A stretch of DNA of 64,000 nucleotides from contig NW_024609857.1 in NCBI RefSeq assembly GCF_016920785.2, forward strand, positions 5,885,189 through 5,949,188, read 5' to 3'. The notes under the pieces are model-generated. The model was given only the letters and a program-made list of their open reading frames with translations, did no database searches and was not told the DNA's origin. Positions 55,101 to 63,465 of the stretch are shown in pieces; the first letter of the stretch is position 1, and every line of letters starts with the position of its first letter. Both the position numbers and the translations under genes were made by a program. Source of the stretch: Ixodes scapularis. Lineage: Eukaryota; Arthropoda; Arachnida; Ixodida; Ixodidae.

Positions 55101-57153
55101 AATGTTTCTTCAAATCAGTATTGTGCACATTGTCTCTGTACAGTTGAGCAGAACATACAGTACCCCGAAGTCGTTCTAGTATATCTTAAATTTAATTCTT
55201 TATTAGGACATTGAAAGCAGGATACTGGCGCTATAAAATTGAGGCAAGCACTGAGACGTATAAGCATTTTCCGCACAGTGTTCATCAGTTTATGTGTGGA
55301 TGAACTCATTGTTTTTTAACGAACGCAATTCCAGACAGCGTCACCGCCTTTTTGTTGCTTCAGAAGCACGAGGGGAAGGGCTTCAATCAGGTCGTTTTTC
55401 TTTCCATCTCAGTCTCGTCCAGCATTGAAGGTCGAACCCATCCTCGGAGAGTTTCATGACACTGGACATTTCCGGATTCTACAAAATGTTTTCTTGTAAC
55501 AGATCTTACGATATCTCCACAATTGTTTCGCAGCAATCAGGGAGCCCAATTAAGATAGAAAAGATTAAACCGCATAAAGAAGAACCTGCACTTTTCGGGA
55601 TGAGTAATGTTCCACACACGACGACGCGTGCTCCACGACCGGTAATGGCTATACGCTGTGAGATATTGCTAACTACCAACACTGGTACCGAAAGAGTAAC
55701 CAAAGGGTTGTCTCAACAGCGGCGATATCTCAAAGGAGACGTCAAACCTAGTAACGCGGTCCCCTCATGTCCGCGGCAATATAGACGACATTTATGGCTA
55801 CATTACTGCGGGTCGGTTCGATTAATTACCTCCGTCGGTGCCAGTGATCGACTATACCTTGTCTCACTCTCGAATATAGCGGAAGAGAAGACACACGTAC
55901 CAGAGTAAGGACAGAGTTCAAGAGCATTTATTAGAACACTCTTCTAAATGAACTACCATGTCCCCATCCAAAATGCCCCCCGCGCCGGCAAAGTAAGAAA
56001 AGGTCCTTACCTGCCAGACGCGGGGTTCCGGAGAGCAAAGACCGGGAAGCATCGGAGAAGTCGCCGACACACGTCCTATCTCTTTCGCGGTCGCCGGACG
56101 AGTCCCCCTCCCGAAAGCGGGAAAAGTCGAGGCACACGCCTCCTCGACTGTCAGCTGTGATTCGCATCCGAGCGGGGGCACGGAAAGAGGTCCCCCGGGA
56201 GAGAGTGAGAGGAGAGCCCCCCAAGTTAGGGGGCCCTCCGCCTCACGAACAGGTCGGATCTTACGGCGAAGGCTGCCGAGCGCTCCGACCCGCGGCCGTT
56301 ATCACAGCCATCAGAGATGGGAGACTGCAGGAATCCCCACAACGCACGACACTTCGACTAATTTGCGAAAAAAAAAAAAAGGGGGGGGGGGGGGGTATTG
56401 AGTAAGTGATAAAAGCAACATTCGTTCTTTCCATTTTTTTTTACGAATTTCCTTGACTGAACTTCCCATACGTTCCGTTCTTTTTCAATCCGTCTCGCGT
56501 CGAGGTTGCAGTCGAGGGTCGTAACTGCTAGATTTCCGAGAGCGAACAACTGAAACCATAAAAATACCTCGCAATGCAATGGCGGACGCCTTCTGGGCAA
56601 ATGAATTGCTAGTGCGCGTGCGTTACGTTGTCGCGTGAAAAGGGGAAAAGAGGACAGAAAGTCAGAGACGTTTGCAGACGATCAATGCTCTAGTCGCAGT
56701 TTGTATAGACGATTGCAAGCGCAGCGACTGGCCGCTGCCATGTCTCTGTTTGTGCTCGAAATCCCGTTCCATTGCAAGCTTGCCAAGGCTATGTTCACGC
56801 GCACGCTGCACGTGCTTGCACGCAGGGGGTACCAGACGGGGCGTGACCCTAATGGACAGGGCAGTTGGAAACACTCTGCATTGTCTCCTTGCCAGGAGTG
56901 CGTCCCGGCGGACGACGGCCACAGCCTGGCGTGTCCCGTGGCCTCGCTGTTCGACTCCTCGGTCATCCCCAGGGACGAGCTGCAGAACCGCAAGGACCCG
57001 ATCTGGGTGCAGGTGCACTTCCAGATGGACGGGCTCCGACTGCCCGAGAGGGCCGCCGGCATGGAGTTCGCGTACAGGCCCTCGCCCAAGTTCTACCTCT
57101 TGCCGCCGGGCGGGCTCGACGTGCGCGACGACGACCCCACCGTACTTATCAGG
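33021..57153 (+). CDS. MET/RON-like receptor ectodomain (ten exons, 3' part beyond window)
   Basis: Ten exons join with matching phases into 865 codons: 33021-34103, 34651-34827, 42312-42443, 43501-43674, 43954-44102, 48092-48230, 49082-49218, 51120-51353, 52290-52401 and 56896-57153. Layout: signal peptide (residues 1-22, core WVVALVLLA), sema propeller (about 25-464, with LVLACGTIWQGICSF), PSI (465-522, CGWCGSYC...ECPP), IPT1 (523-618), IPT2 (619-about 730, ITPSYGPRAGGTS), IPT3 (about 731-830, VLVLGENLDSV) and the start of IPT4. This is the MET/RON order; plexins usually have several PSI domains interleaved with IPTs. Transmembrane and kinase exons are not in the window. The ATG at 33021 is chosen for its CAGCCATGG context and the signal peptide; an acceptor-like ACACCAG just before 32993 suggests an upstream non-coding exon. 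A plexin-like or secreted receptor cannot be excluded. Confidence 0.85.
34291..34334. repeat. 44-bp near-perfect palindrome in intron 1
   Basis: AATTGCGTTCACGCGCTTCG and its inverted copy meet at a central GTGCAC; 22-bp arms with one mismatch and no spacer. Confidence 0.75.
34651..34827 (+). CDS. Exon 2: sema domain, late blade
   Basis: The acceptor is TTTCGACCAG and the donor is GTACGT; phases 0/0, 59 codons. It encodes CEPIGNSFIEGTIPLSGTLV and AWIGDNKGFLYK. The first residues, KSRR, make a basic stretch at the exon junction. Confidence 0.82.
34828..38039. other. Intron 2, first part: no gene; TGACGTCA-rich block
   Basis: A short-unit array around GTGACGTCACCTGAGGCCAC lies at about 36465-36670. 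The rest has no recognised coding sequence or element ends. A CA tract (35530-35545) and a C-tract (35239-35258) are present. Confidence 0.4.
38210..38275 (+). pseudogene. THAP-domain first exon
   Basis: ATG at 38210 opens MPSHCCVPLCNQDGYVDGDG followed by KK and a clean donor, AAG|GTACGTG at 38276. C-x4-C near the N-terminus followed by a donor just before the expected SFHxFP motif is the usual first exon of THAP zinc-finger proteins. No second exon with FHxFP, W and CxxH was found within the next 4 kb. It lies inside an intron of the MET-like receptor, so it is either an orphan exon of a THAP-type transposon/gene fragment or the start of a nested gene. Upstream sequence (CCGCCGCCATC) looks promoter-like but proves nothing. 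Confidence 0.5.
38276..40139. other. Intron 2, middle: no gene; poly-T/poly-A tracts
   Basis: T20 near 38831-38850 and A12 near 39291-39302 are the only distinctive features. No coding family is recognised. Confidence 0.35.
40140..41460 (-). pseudogene. Jockey/CR1-type LINE: endonuclease end and RT N-terminal half
   Basis: On the minus strand from 41460: RYHPALDVVLSI (end of endonuclease), then SAGPDGVPAAIVKG, AVVVPVLKSENSG, YRPISLLSSFFKLFE and LNQHSFMAGRVRS (RT blocks 1-2a). Then LSKAFDVVNCN (catalytic block A, about 40325-40290) and SYLPNRQAYVRVNNTTS. Several stops and frameshifts are present. The RT YxDD block and the C-terminus are absent. It is a degenerate, both-ends-truncated LINE in the receptor intron. 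Confidence 0.75.
41461..41898 (+). mobile_element. LINE 3' tails with TTGATTGA repeats
   Basis: Two successive tails: one ends at about 41809 with ACCAAGACCGAAAGGTTGTT, CCTGGGCAC and TTGATTGATTGATT; the second, about 41840-41898, repeats the theme (ATCAAGACCGCATAGGTGTT, CCTGGACACCC, GATCGATTGATT). Such short 3' tandem repeats are typical of CR1/Jockey-type LINEs. ATA/ATT trinucleotide tracts occur at 41476-41500 and 41809-41835. Confidence 0.6.
41899..42230 (+). repeat. Repeat element, copy inverted relative to 47150-47688
   Basis: It begins TTACAGCGGAGCTGTTAAGG, the exact reverse complement of 47669-47688. Further shared blocks include CTCATAGATGGCGGCA and TTCACCAGAGTGAAAAGG-like sequence. 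It ends some 80 bp before exon 3 of the receptor. Confidence 0.7.
42312..42443 (+). CDS. Exon 3: last sema blade
   Basis: The acceptor is GTTTTCAG and the donor is GTATAT; phases 0/0, 44 codons (YKLEESAWTLLYSTDLSGG, VDPDGNFAYFLTGKK). The preceding intron is about 7.5 kb and loaded with repeats. Confidence 0.82.
42444..43500. other. Intron 3: no further feature
   Basis: Two related AT-rich stretches (GATAACGGTTAGTTCTGAAAC at 42845 and the inverse GTTTCATAACTAACCATTATC at 42659) form inverted arms about 170 bp apart, probably a small MITE. No coding seen. Confidence 0.4.
43501..43674 (+). CDS. Exon 4: PSI domain, GC donor
   Basis: The acceptor is CTTTCAG; 58 codons, phases 0/0. It begins VVRVPVGLC and carries the cysteine-rich PSI (CSLYERCSDC, LVCGWCGSYC, DECPP, GCP). 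The donor is AAG|GCGAGT, a GC-AG intron; no GT donor gives the required frame nearby. Confidence 0.82.
43954..44102 (+). CDS. Exon 5: IPT1, first half
   Basis: The acceptor is CTCCGCAG and the donor is TT|GTCAGT; enters phase 0, exits phase 2. It encodes VSPTKGPSSGGTLLTLEGDN and LGNKPCTLVHWNF, the typical GP..GGT..T..G start of an IPT fold. Confidence 0.85.
44103..44955. other. Intron 5, first part: nothing recognised
   Basis: Ordinary AT-rich intron sequence; short open frames only. Confidence 0.35.
44956..46390 (+). repeat. Tandem 0.7-kb duplication with GTCGTC minisatellite core
   Basis: Two direct copies (44956-45706 and 45707-46390) each start TTTTAAAGCGGTAGC, pass through a GTAAGC-rich stretch, then a degenerate 12-15 bp array of GTCGTCCTTGACGTC units (45093-45590; 45955-46275), and end with a GTACGGCAT..TACAACCAT and TTTCCTTTCCTAA block. 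The frame at 45299-45541 (DVVLDVV repeats) is the translated array, not a protein gene. Confidence 0.75.
46440..46590. repeat. AAAATGACGTCACG repeats
   Basis: CAAAAATGACGTCACG and related GATGTCACG / GCGTCATTTTTG units occur four times in both orientations, forming overlapping small inverted repeats. Confidence 0.55.
47150..47688 (-). repeat. Second copy of the 41899-42230 repeat, expanded by a minisatellite
   Basis: On the minus strand it matches 41899-42230, but a 250-bp array of GACCTCAAGGACGAC-type units (47250-47500) separates two halves that are contiguous in the other copy. Its outer end is the inverted TTACAGCGGAGCTG at 47669-47688. Confidence 0.65.
48092..48230 (+). CDS. Exon 6: IPT1, second half
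   Basis: The acceptor is CGCGCAG; phase 2 in (TT plus T gives Phe), phase 0 out at CAG|GTGGGC. It encodes VQCKTPAGKSDTLVDIMVNV, the closing strands of the IPT with the usual C.TPAG. Confidence 0.82.
48628..48787. repeat. MITE-like hairpin in intron 6
   Basis: TTTCATACTTAGTGTGCACC and GCTGTCAAAGCTATT on the left are matched by the reverse complement at the right (AATAGCTTTGACAGCG, GCACGCTAAGCATGAAA). Arms are about 35 bp with few mismatches; target duplication not identified. Confidence 0.6.
49082..49218 (+). CDS. Exon 7: IPT2, first half
   Basis: The acceptor is GCCTGCAG and the donor is AG|GTGGGT; enters phase 0, exits phase 2. It encodes FSGITPSYGPRAGGTSIAV and SGASQTVSVGSHPCHIH, strikingly similar to IPT2 of MET-family receptors. 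Confidence 0.85.
49219..50090. other. Intron 7, first part: nothing recognised
   Basis: No coding or repeat borders recognised beyond short T and A tracts. Confidence 0.35.
50095..50460. repeat. Degenerate GTGAAACATAGTTGGTA minisatellite
   Basis: Roughly 17-19 bp units with AAACATA / GTTGGTA cores recur across the block with much divergence. Confidence 0.5.
51120..51353 (+). CDS. Exon 8: IPT2 end and IPT3 start
   Basis: The acceptor AACAGTCAG is the only nearby AG giving phase 2; the donor AA|GTGAGC exits in phase 2. It encodes GIYFVYGSVTNVTILCSTSR and TFSYKPNPVVNKIRPAS, the IPT2-IPT3 join. Confidence 0.78.
52290..52401 (+). CDS. Exon 9: IPT3 middle
   Basis: The acceptor is GCGTTGCAG; it enters in phase 2 (AA plus A gives Lys) and exits in phase 0 at AAG|GTTCGT. 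It encodes GRSKVLVLGENLDSVVKPVM and VISLNNKNHEN. Confidence 0.8.
52575..52842. mobile_element. Harbinger-like MITE in intron 9
   Basis: The left end TACCCTTGTTACACGGGCAC and the inverted right end TACCCCTGTTACACGGGCAC match at 19 of 20 positions; inner arms continue with TTAACTGC/TTAACCGC-type sequence. Flanking trinucleotides are TTA (52572-52574) and TCA (52843-52845), a TWA-type duplication with one change. Confidence 0.68.
52846..54160. other. Intron 9, first part: nothing recognised
   Basis: AT-rich sequence, long T tracts at 54065-54175, no coding family recognised. Confidence 0.35.
54170..54360. repeat. GAGCTC-palindrome repeats, two tandem copies
   Basis: About 100 bp with TTGCTCTCGCTG, GAACTCA, GAGCAGGAGCTC and AGCTCCTGCT palindromes occurs at about 54177-54254 and again at 54280-54358, separated by a T/C tract. 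Each copy can fold into a strong hairpin. Confidence 0.6.
54391..54447. mobile_element. 57-bp Harbinger-like mini-MITE
   Basis: AGGGGTATTCACACGAGAGA and its inverse end-to-end around a central CCCGGGG core; TSD TAA at 54388-54390 and 54448-54450. It is almost nothing but two TIRs. The GTATTCACACGAG TIR resembles the GTTCACACATG TIR of the MITE at 14795. Confidence 0.75.
54451..55077. mobile_element. TTAA-flanked non-autonomous element
   Basis: The left end AGGAGCTGTGCAACGATATT and inverted right end AGGAGCAATGCAACAATTTT; TTAA at 54447-54450 and 55078-55081. Its left TTAA overlaps the TSD of the mini-MITE by three bases. A truncated left end of the same family lies at 8312-8357. Confidence 0.78.
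55082..56895. other. Rest of intron 9: possible solo LTR, no gene
   Basis: 55860-56350 is a GC-rich block with GAGCATTTATTAGAACACTC near its left side and dense restriction-like GC palindromes. It has the look of a solo LTR in minus orientation (inverted AATAAA), but I could not fix TG..CA ends or a TSD. A 150-codon plus frame at 55456-55908 has no recognised family. A12 and G15 tracts lie at 56369-56396. Confidence 0.3.
56896..57153 (+). CDS. Exon 10: IPT3 end and IPT4 start
   Basis: The acceptor is CCTTGCCAG and the donor is AGG|GTAGGG; phases 0/0, 86 codons. It encodes VQVHFQMDGLRLPER and FAYRPSPKFYLLPPGG. It is GC-rich compared with the surrounding intron. The next exon (IPT4, then transmembrane) must lie after 64000, since no matching exon was found in the remaining 6.8 kb. 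Confidence 0.82.
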
Positions 57154-58738
57154 GTAGGGATTATGATTTCACCGGCTCATCACCCCGCGCAAAGACACCC
57201 ACAACACCGCCGATACACATCCCCGGCACATCCCTGGAGACCATGCATCGAGGGGAATTGTGGGGCTCTCCGGATGTACACTCGTGCAGGCTCGAACGCT
57301 TCGCTTATCCTGGTAGCGGCACAATGGATTCTTTCTTATCATTAGGAGCTCGGAAGACACGCAAAAATGAGATCGAACGCAAAAGAAGGTCATCACATGC
57401 TCTGTTTTGCTTTTATTTTCGCCTTCTCTGCGTTGTGAAACCTCAACCTCAACTTCGCTTTTTGGATTATTTCACGTGCCGTACATCTGAACGTCACAAC
57501 GCGTGAAGCACACGCTGGGATCCTCACATATTTCCGGAAAGGTCTTTGCTGCTACATGACACGCATTTAAAGGGACACAATTGAAACCTAATGCAATTGA
57601 GAAGAACGGGGGGGGGGGGGGGGGGGGGGACGGGAGGGGAGGGGGAAGGGGGCAGCCGTCAAACTTTTTCTCGTGACTGTTCAAACTGCATGGAAGCGAA
57701 GCAGCTTGTCAGTTAGTCGCCAGCTGCCAGCTTGGCAGATGCAATTTTGGTTAGTTTCGGTAACACTGTAGCTTACGAGTTACAACTGGATTTCAGGAGC
57801 TGCGTCACTGCTAAGCCATATTTATTAATATTATTGCGAAAGGATTAACGATCCGATGGAGCGAAGCCGGCGTTTTCCGTAACCGTTTTCTGTAGCCGTC
57901 TGTAGCAGAAAAACGGCACCTAAATTCCTATCCCCAATAAAACACAAAGAAAACCTCAGCAACGCAGATGCCTCGTCGCGCCTGAGCAGTGAGAGAGCGC
58001 GATTTCGCCCCCGGAGCGCCGTGTGCTAAAGGAAAACGTGGCGCGCTGATTGTAGGAATGCTTTGGCATTCCTACACGTAAGCAGTCTTAAGCGTCTCTG
58101 CCAAACTTTGTGCAACAATTGATACCACGTTTCTTTTTCTTTTTTTTTTCCATACCACACTTACAGTCACTGACATCTCTAGATACGCAGGCTATGACGA
58201 ATTCCGAGCCTCTTATTATCTCTCCTTCGCTAAGGACGTTTTGATAATAGGTGAAAAGAACGCAAGAAAAAGGAAATAACAAAGCAAAAAGAAAAAGTTC
58301 TGGCAAAGCTGCTGGGCAATTGCCTTGCATACATGACACGTTCTGGCATCACAAACGTTAAGCGATACTCTGAGTTTCCGGGCGCAAGACGCCTACGTCC
58401 ATTGCGCTATGCGCTATTCGTCTGATAGTGTAACGCGTACCATGCGTACACTTGATAGTGTTTTCTAGAATGAGGCGATACTGCCGCTAATCGGGCTGAT
58501 AACTCCGGCTATCTTCTTGCGCCTTCCATGCTCTCGAGCTCCTCTTCCTCGGTGTGCACAGGTGGTAGAGCTCCTCCTCGCCCACCCCTTAGGTCACGTG
58601 ACCTCCCCGTTAACCAATCTGCGCCGAGCACCTCACTCCTCGTCTTCCACCCGTCCTCCAACCAGTGTCGAGTCTCGCGGCCACGCTTTTATCTGGGCTT
58701 CACGAAGTGCCGATCGCCTGGCCAAATAATGTCTAGCG
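57154..58738. other. Intron 10, first part: nothing recognised
   Basis: G-tract at 57608-57629; no further receptor exon with IPT, transmembrane or kinase motifs. Confidence 0.4.
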
Positions 58739-58742
58739 TTAA

Positions 58743-59411
58743 AGGGGCACTGACACCCCAAAGGTCGTATTTATTTTCATTGTCTAAAACGATGCAAGTT
58801 GCAGTCATAGACACGCAAAAAAAAAACGCATCGCAAAAAAAAATTTTCCCGCGCGCGCGCGCGCCTTTTTATTTTTGGCGTTTGATTTTCCCGCCTCTCG
58901 CCTCCTCGCTTCTTTTGATCGGTGACGTCAAGAATCATGAAATTTAGAAGCTTTGTAGGCGACATCTCTATAACATTTAATTACGGCAATCCTAAAACAT
59001 TTTTTAACGCAATTACGAACGCACTACGGCCCTTCTTTTTGAAATACCAAAAATCGGGAGTTCGTTGTGGTGCCGTCTCCTGGATTTGTATCCTCCAACG
59101 GAAAACAGGCGACACCGCTCAAAACCGGTCCGCCGCAACGCCGGCGCCCGCTCCTTTTCTCCTCGCTTTGGGTCGCCATGGCAACAGCAGGGAGTGGTGA
59201 AAGAAAGTGGAGTCTCAGGACTCCGCAATTTTTGACGTCAAGGCAACGGCGCCGATCGCGCGGGAACTTCGAATTCGGCATTTGGAAATTGTTTTTTTAC
59301 TTCACAAATACTGAATTCCCAAATTTCAAATTTTGAGGGTAATGTCCCGGCATCGTTTTCAATCGTTTCGGATAATAAAAAAAAATATGATTTTGATGTG
59401 TCAGTGCCCCT
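58743..59411. mobile_element. TTAA-flanked non-autonomous element
   Basis: The TIRs are AGGGGCACTGACAC and its exact inverse at the right end; TTAA at 58739-58742 and 59412-59415. Inner parts of the arms also pair (AACGATGCAA with inverse ATCGTTTTCAATCG). Contains an alternating CG run at 58850-58864. No transposase. Confidence 0.83.
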
Positions 59412-59415
59412 TTAA

Positions 59416-61240
59416 GAACGTGATGATATTAGGCCACGTCCTGCGTTTCCTAAGCTGTCATTGGATAAATTGACCCCTCGCCACTATAATTCATCTCATT
59501 GAAAAGACCGAAATTTCTAGAATATCAACGTTTACACTCGGTAAGGCACTCACTCAATCAATCATTCCAAATGTTCATTCAAGTATCAGTCACGCCCTGC
59601 CTATATAAATAGTAAAAAACAGTGCTTTGTTTGTGTGTTTTTTTTTAACTAGCCACACATCACGTAAATTTGCGATTTTATGAATACTGCAAATGACTCG
59701 AATTTCGCGGGCTCGAATGGTCGCGAATGGGTCAAAGCCGGAAAAATTAGAATTATTCGTTGGCTCTAAATTTTGCTAATCGAAAATTAAAACCCACAAT
59801 GACCGCAGATTGGATGACCATGAATTCTGACCCAGTACGTAATTTTATTTCAAATATTTCGAATGATTTGTTTTAGCTCATTAGAGCCGATAAATAAAAT
59901 AACATATGTAATGATCACGTGAGAGCCTCTGCAGGCGTGTTTTTTCGTTCTTAAAGTGTTGCTCAAGGAAGCACAGTCTCTCAATGTAGCTTCCGTAAGT
60001 GTCAACATTTTGTTCGAATTGTTCGCGGTATCTATATTTCTTTTCGGGAATTACAGGCGATTAGAAAAGTTCGCAATAATGAGGTGCTCGCAAAAATTGA
60101 GTCGTTTACAGTATGCATTCATTTTTTTTTTCTTGAACGGAATGAGCTGAAAATTTTACTTATCACCATTGGCATTGGATATGCAGGGTGTTTCACGTAA
60201 AAGTGGCGGTATTAAAAAAAAAAGGAACTTGAAAAATTCGGAGGAGACGCTTAAAGGGACCATGAAATGATTTTAAAATCGAGTTTCATCCACCGCACGT
60301 CGTAAAAGGTGCGAAAAGAAACACAAAAACACAAAAATAGGGAGCCAAAAAAAATTATTTGCTATAGAACTTTTAAAAGAAAACTGGACTCTTTTGCGCC
60401 TTCCTTCCTTCGCCTGTTCACTACGATGCATACGCGGAAATGGAGCACGTCAGCCAAATCCAGGTCGCCTATTGGGTAAGAGCCTACCTCACCAGCACCG
60501 CGATCGTAAACAATAAATAGCCGGCGAATGTTTCCTAAAAGTTTTGTTAAATAATATTCAGATCCACATTTTGTAGCATAATTAGAGATGTGTGGCGAAA
60601 ATTGCCAAATTTGATAATGCTGAGAGCCAAGCGCCATCTATGGTGTGGTAAACGAAGCAACTACTGCGCGTGCGCAGTAGGGCAGGGCCGACAGTTACTT
60701 GGGTGGCGGCGACCGACGAACGTTTATTTTCTTTGTTTTCCTTCCTCTCAAAACTTTGACTGACTGAACGTTTATTTTTCTACGTGTTCTTCCCGCGCGT
60801 GCCGACTTCAAGCAGCAAGAAAACAGTACTTAAAACAGACCACGACGAACAAGAACGCTGGATCCACCGACTCCGACGAAGCGAGCTGCTCAGAATATAA
60901 GGCTAGCAGGCATTCCGACTCGGCGCTGCGTTACTTCGTCGCAAGACCGCCTGCCTAAGACCGGCTGGCGTGCTGAATGGAATATGCCCGCGCGACCCTT
61001 GTGGACCCTTCCCGTATTATAGTTTGATCGCTGACCTCAATTCTAGATTAAGAGGTGAGGTCAATCTCTTCCCCTTGTTTTCCGAGGCAGTGTTGACGAA
61101 CACTCGTCGAAAAGGGACTCTCGTCGATTCTATCTTCTTGTTTTGTGTGATATAGAGCTGAAATAAACGCCGTATGGATTACCTTGGTAACACGGTATGT
61201 ACTATCGTGGACACTGTTAGCTATAACACGGCAGCGGCGG
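59416..61240. other. No gene; possible TTAA-element left end at 60254
   Basis: TTAAAGGGACCATGAAATGA at about 60253 resembles a further TTAA-type left end, but no right end was found. The remainder contains no recognised coding. Confidence 0.35.
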
Positions 61241-62084
61241 CCGTCCCGTACCCCCAGCGCCCCATAGCAGGCGCCGTCCGAAACTCCGCGCATGCGCCGT
61301 GTGGCGGATTTGCTCTTCCCGCCCACGAGCACACCCTCGCTGTGCCGTCTGCTAGGCACAAAGCAGACGACGCCACAGCGCTCGCCAATTTTCGCTGAAC
61401 ACGGTTCAGCGAACCACCGAGTAAGAAGTGCCCACGGTGTATTCCCTGACTCCGCTGGCTGAGGATAATCATCACCACTAAATGTAACATCACGGTAGAT
61501 TAATTTTTTTTTATGAGACAAACTTGCAGTTGTTCTGCGCTTCACTTTAGGTCTAAACGCAGCGGACGCTACGAGACGATAGCACAAACCAAGCAGCGAC
61601 AAAAGCACCTTATCGTGTCCCCCGGTGATGCACTCCGTGACATTGCACCTTTGCCGCTATTTGATTGGCTCTGTCGTTTTGTAGCGTACGCTTCGGTCGG
61701 AATTAAGGTGAAACGGGGTATAACATTCTATTTCTGTATCACACCTGCTGCGCTCATACTGGTTTGCGAACGCATATTGGTAAAAATGCATTGCGCACGC
61801 CTGTTCTTAAAAAAAAGCAAAAAAAAAAAAAAAAACTTACACGGGAATGTGCCCCAATGACTCTGCAATCTGCCCCAATAAGAATCACCGGTTGAAAATG
61901 AGTTTGAGACAAGTTCGTTATTGCGAGGGTACCAGACGAGCAGCACTGTGGCATCGCCTGCTCTACGCCTAGCAGACGACAAAGTGAGGGTGTGCTCACA
62001 AATGGGAAGAGCGAGTCCGCCACACGGCGTATGCGCGGAGTTTCGGACGGCGCCTGCTATGAGGCGCTGGGGGTACGGGACGGC
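61241..62084. repeat. Inverted repeat, arms about 120 bp, right arm split by the P-like element
   Basis: 61241-61361 (CCGTCCCGTACCCCCAGCGC onward, with ATGCGCCGTGTGGCGGA) is the imperfect reverse complement of 61966-62083. The outer part of the right arm appears to continue at 63670 (GACGGCCAGAGCCGTATA), on the far side of the element at 62085-63669. Confidence 0.6.
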
Positions 62085-62307
62085 TAGAGTTCCTGTATAT
62101 GCTACCTATAGACCGTTTTACTGAAAGAGGGCGAGAGAGAAAAGGGGAAAGGGCTACCGGCGCTTTCCCCCTTTCTGATTGTGTAGAAAGAGTGAAAATC
62201 CCGGATGAGGAGGCTCGGCCGGTGTTGGGTGTCTGCTGTGCCCCTACTTCGTTCCAGCTTTCTTTTTTGTTTTGAATTCGCAAACTTAATTAGAATAACA
62301 GGCTTTG

Positions 62308-62505
62308 ATGGCAACAGTTCCCCGGTCATCGGGACACCATTGCTCGGTCATAGGGTGCACGAATAACGACAGAAAGCATCGAATACTGTCCGAGGACCTA
62401 TGTAGCTTGCATGGAATCCGGCAAGGCGAGAGCGGCTGCAATGTCTTTAAGCTCCATCGCTTTCCACATGACCCCGGTCTTGGCGGCAGTGGGTTGCGTT
62501 CGTAA
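62308..62505 (+). pseudogene. THAP domain, N-terminal half (left arm)
   Basis: ATG at 62308 opens MATVPRSSGHHCSVIGCTNN, then KLHRFPHDP. C-x4-C and xHRFPxDP are the THAP zinc-finger pattern. At about 62480 a one-base indel changes frame; in the shifted frame RRQWVAFVNRK continues, supplying the invariant Trp of THAP. The C-terminal CxxH is not found. DNA-binding THAP domains recognise transposon ends in P elements. Confidence 0.6.
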
Positions 62506-63269
62506 ACCGAAAAGACATTTCCTCAACACCATCTTCTCGACTGTGCTCGGAACAGTTTTCTCGTGATAATTGCTGTTTCAGCTTGTAAAATTTTGTAACT
62601 GAATTTATCTTAATATTGATAATTTGCAGTGGTGACTGACTCGATTTCATCATTTACAACACTTAGTTGAAGGCTTATTTCCGCCGCCGGGTGAGGCTAG
62701 ATATTGTTGAAAAGGTAGTTCTATCGGTTTTCGTGAATAGTGATCCCCTGTGCGATACCAGAGAGCCGGCAAAAGCGCTCCTTGGAGTGCCGCTGGTGGG
62801 TTTTTTCGGTTGTTTCCGTTGATTGGGCGCTTTGAAGCGCTGGATAGTCGCTCCAGGGAACGACTCGTGTGTTGCGATCTGCGTCTTCGAGCCCAGTGTG
62901 TACGTTTCTTTGTCCGAGTCATTGCATCCGCCAGTGCGGCAACGGGTGGAACAGCGGCAGCGAACGTGTCAGTGATTGAAATTAGAGGTTAGTACTCAAA
63001 ATGTTGCATCAAAAAGTAAAATAATTCGTGGCTGCTTTGACGCTTTCTGCGGTTCGATATAAGCACATCTAGAACGTCTTCGTCGTTCAACCACAATGAA
63101 ATATGAGAACACGGACACGCAAGATAAAAGCAGCGCAGCAAAGCGATATGTAGCAGCTCCGGGTGTTTACAAAAGTTAATTGAGGTTCCCGTTTCGTGTA
63201 TCGCTTGTTCATTACTAAAAACGGCTGCGTTGAAATGGGCCTATTGCAAGCAAAAATTTATGAATGGTT

Positions 63270-63465
63270 CATCATTTCCAGTCACGCGGAAAGCGGTGGA
63301 GCTTCGAAACATTGCAGCCGCACGTGCGTTGCCGAATTCCATGCAAGCTACGAGGTCCTTGGGTGGTATTCGACGCTTTCTGTCGTTATTCGTGCACCTA
63401 TATGACCGAGCAATGGCGTCCCGATGACCGGGGGACTGTTGCCATCGAAGCCCGCGGCTCTAATT
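63270..63465 (-). pseudogene. THAP domain, N-terminal half (right arm)
   Basis: The minus strand from the ATG near 63443 reads MATVPRSSGRHCSVI, then a 2-base insertion near 63400 causes an immediate stop. Downstream nucleotides still match the left-arm copy (CATGGAAT..GGCTGCAATG..CTCCACCGCTTTCC). Confidence 0.55.

Noticed and set aside
55456..55908. 150-codon plus-strand frame
   Set aside because: No recognisable family, no splice-consistent neighbours, and it runs into a GC-rich LTR-like block.
33021..57153. Reading the second gene as a plexin or semaphorin
   Set aside because: Semaphorins lack tandem IPTs. Plexins usually alternate PSI and IPT, whereas here one PSI is followed directly by IPT1, IPT2, IPT3 as in MET/RON. 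The plexin option stays open until the cytoplasmic part is seen.
56635..57506. Long overlapping frames at 56635-57345, 56672-57157 and 56865-57506
   Set aside because: They all overlay exon 10 of the receptor. Only the frame of 56896-57153 has splice borders and IPT similarity.
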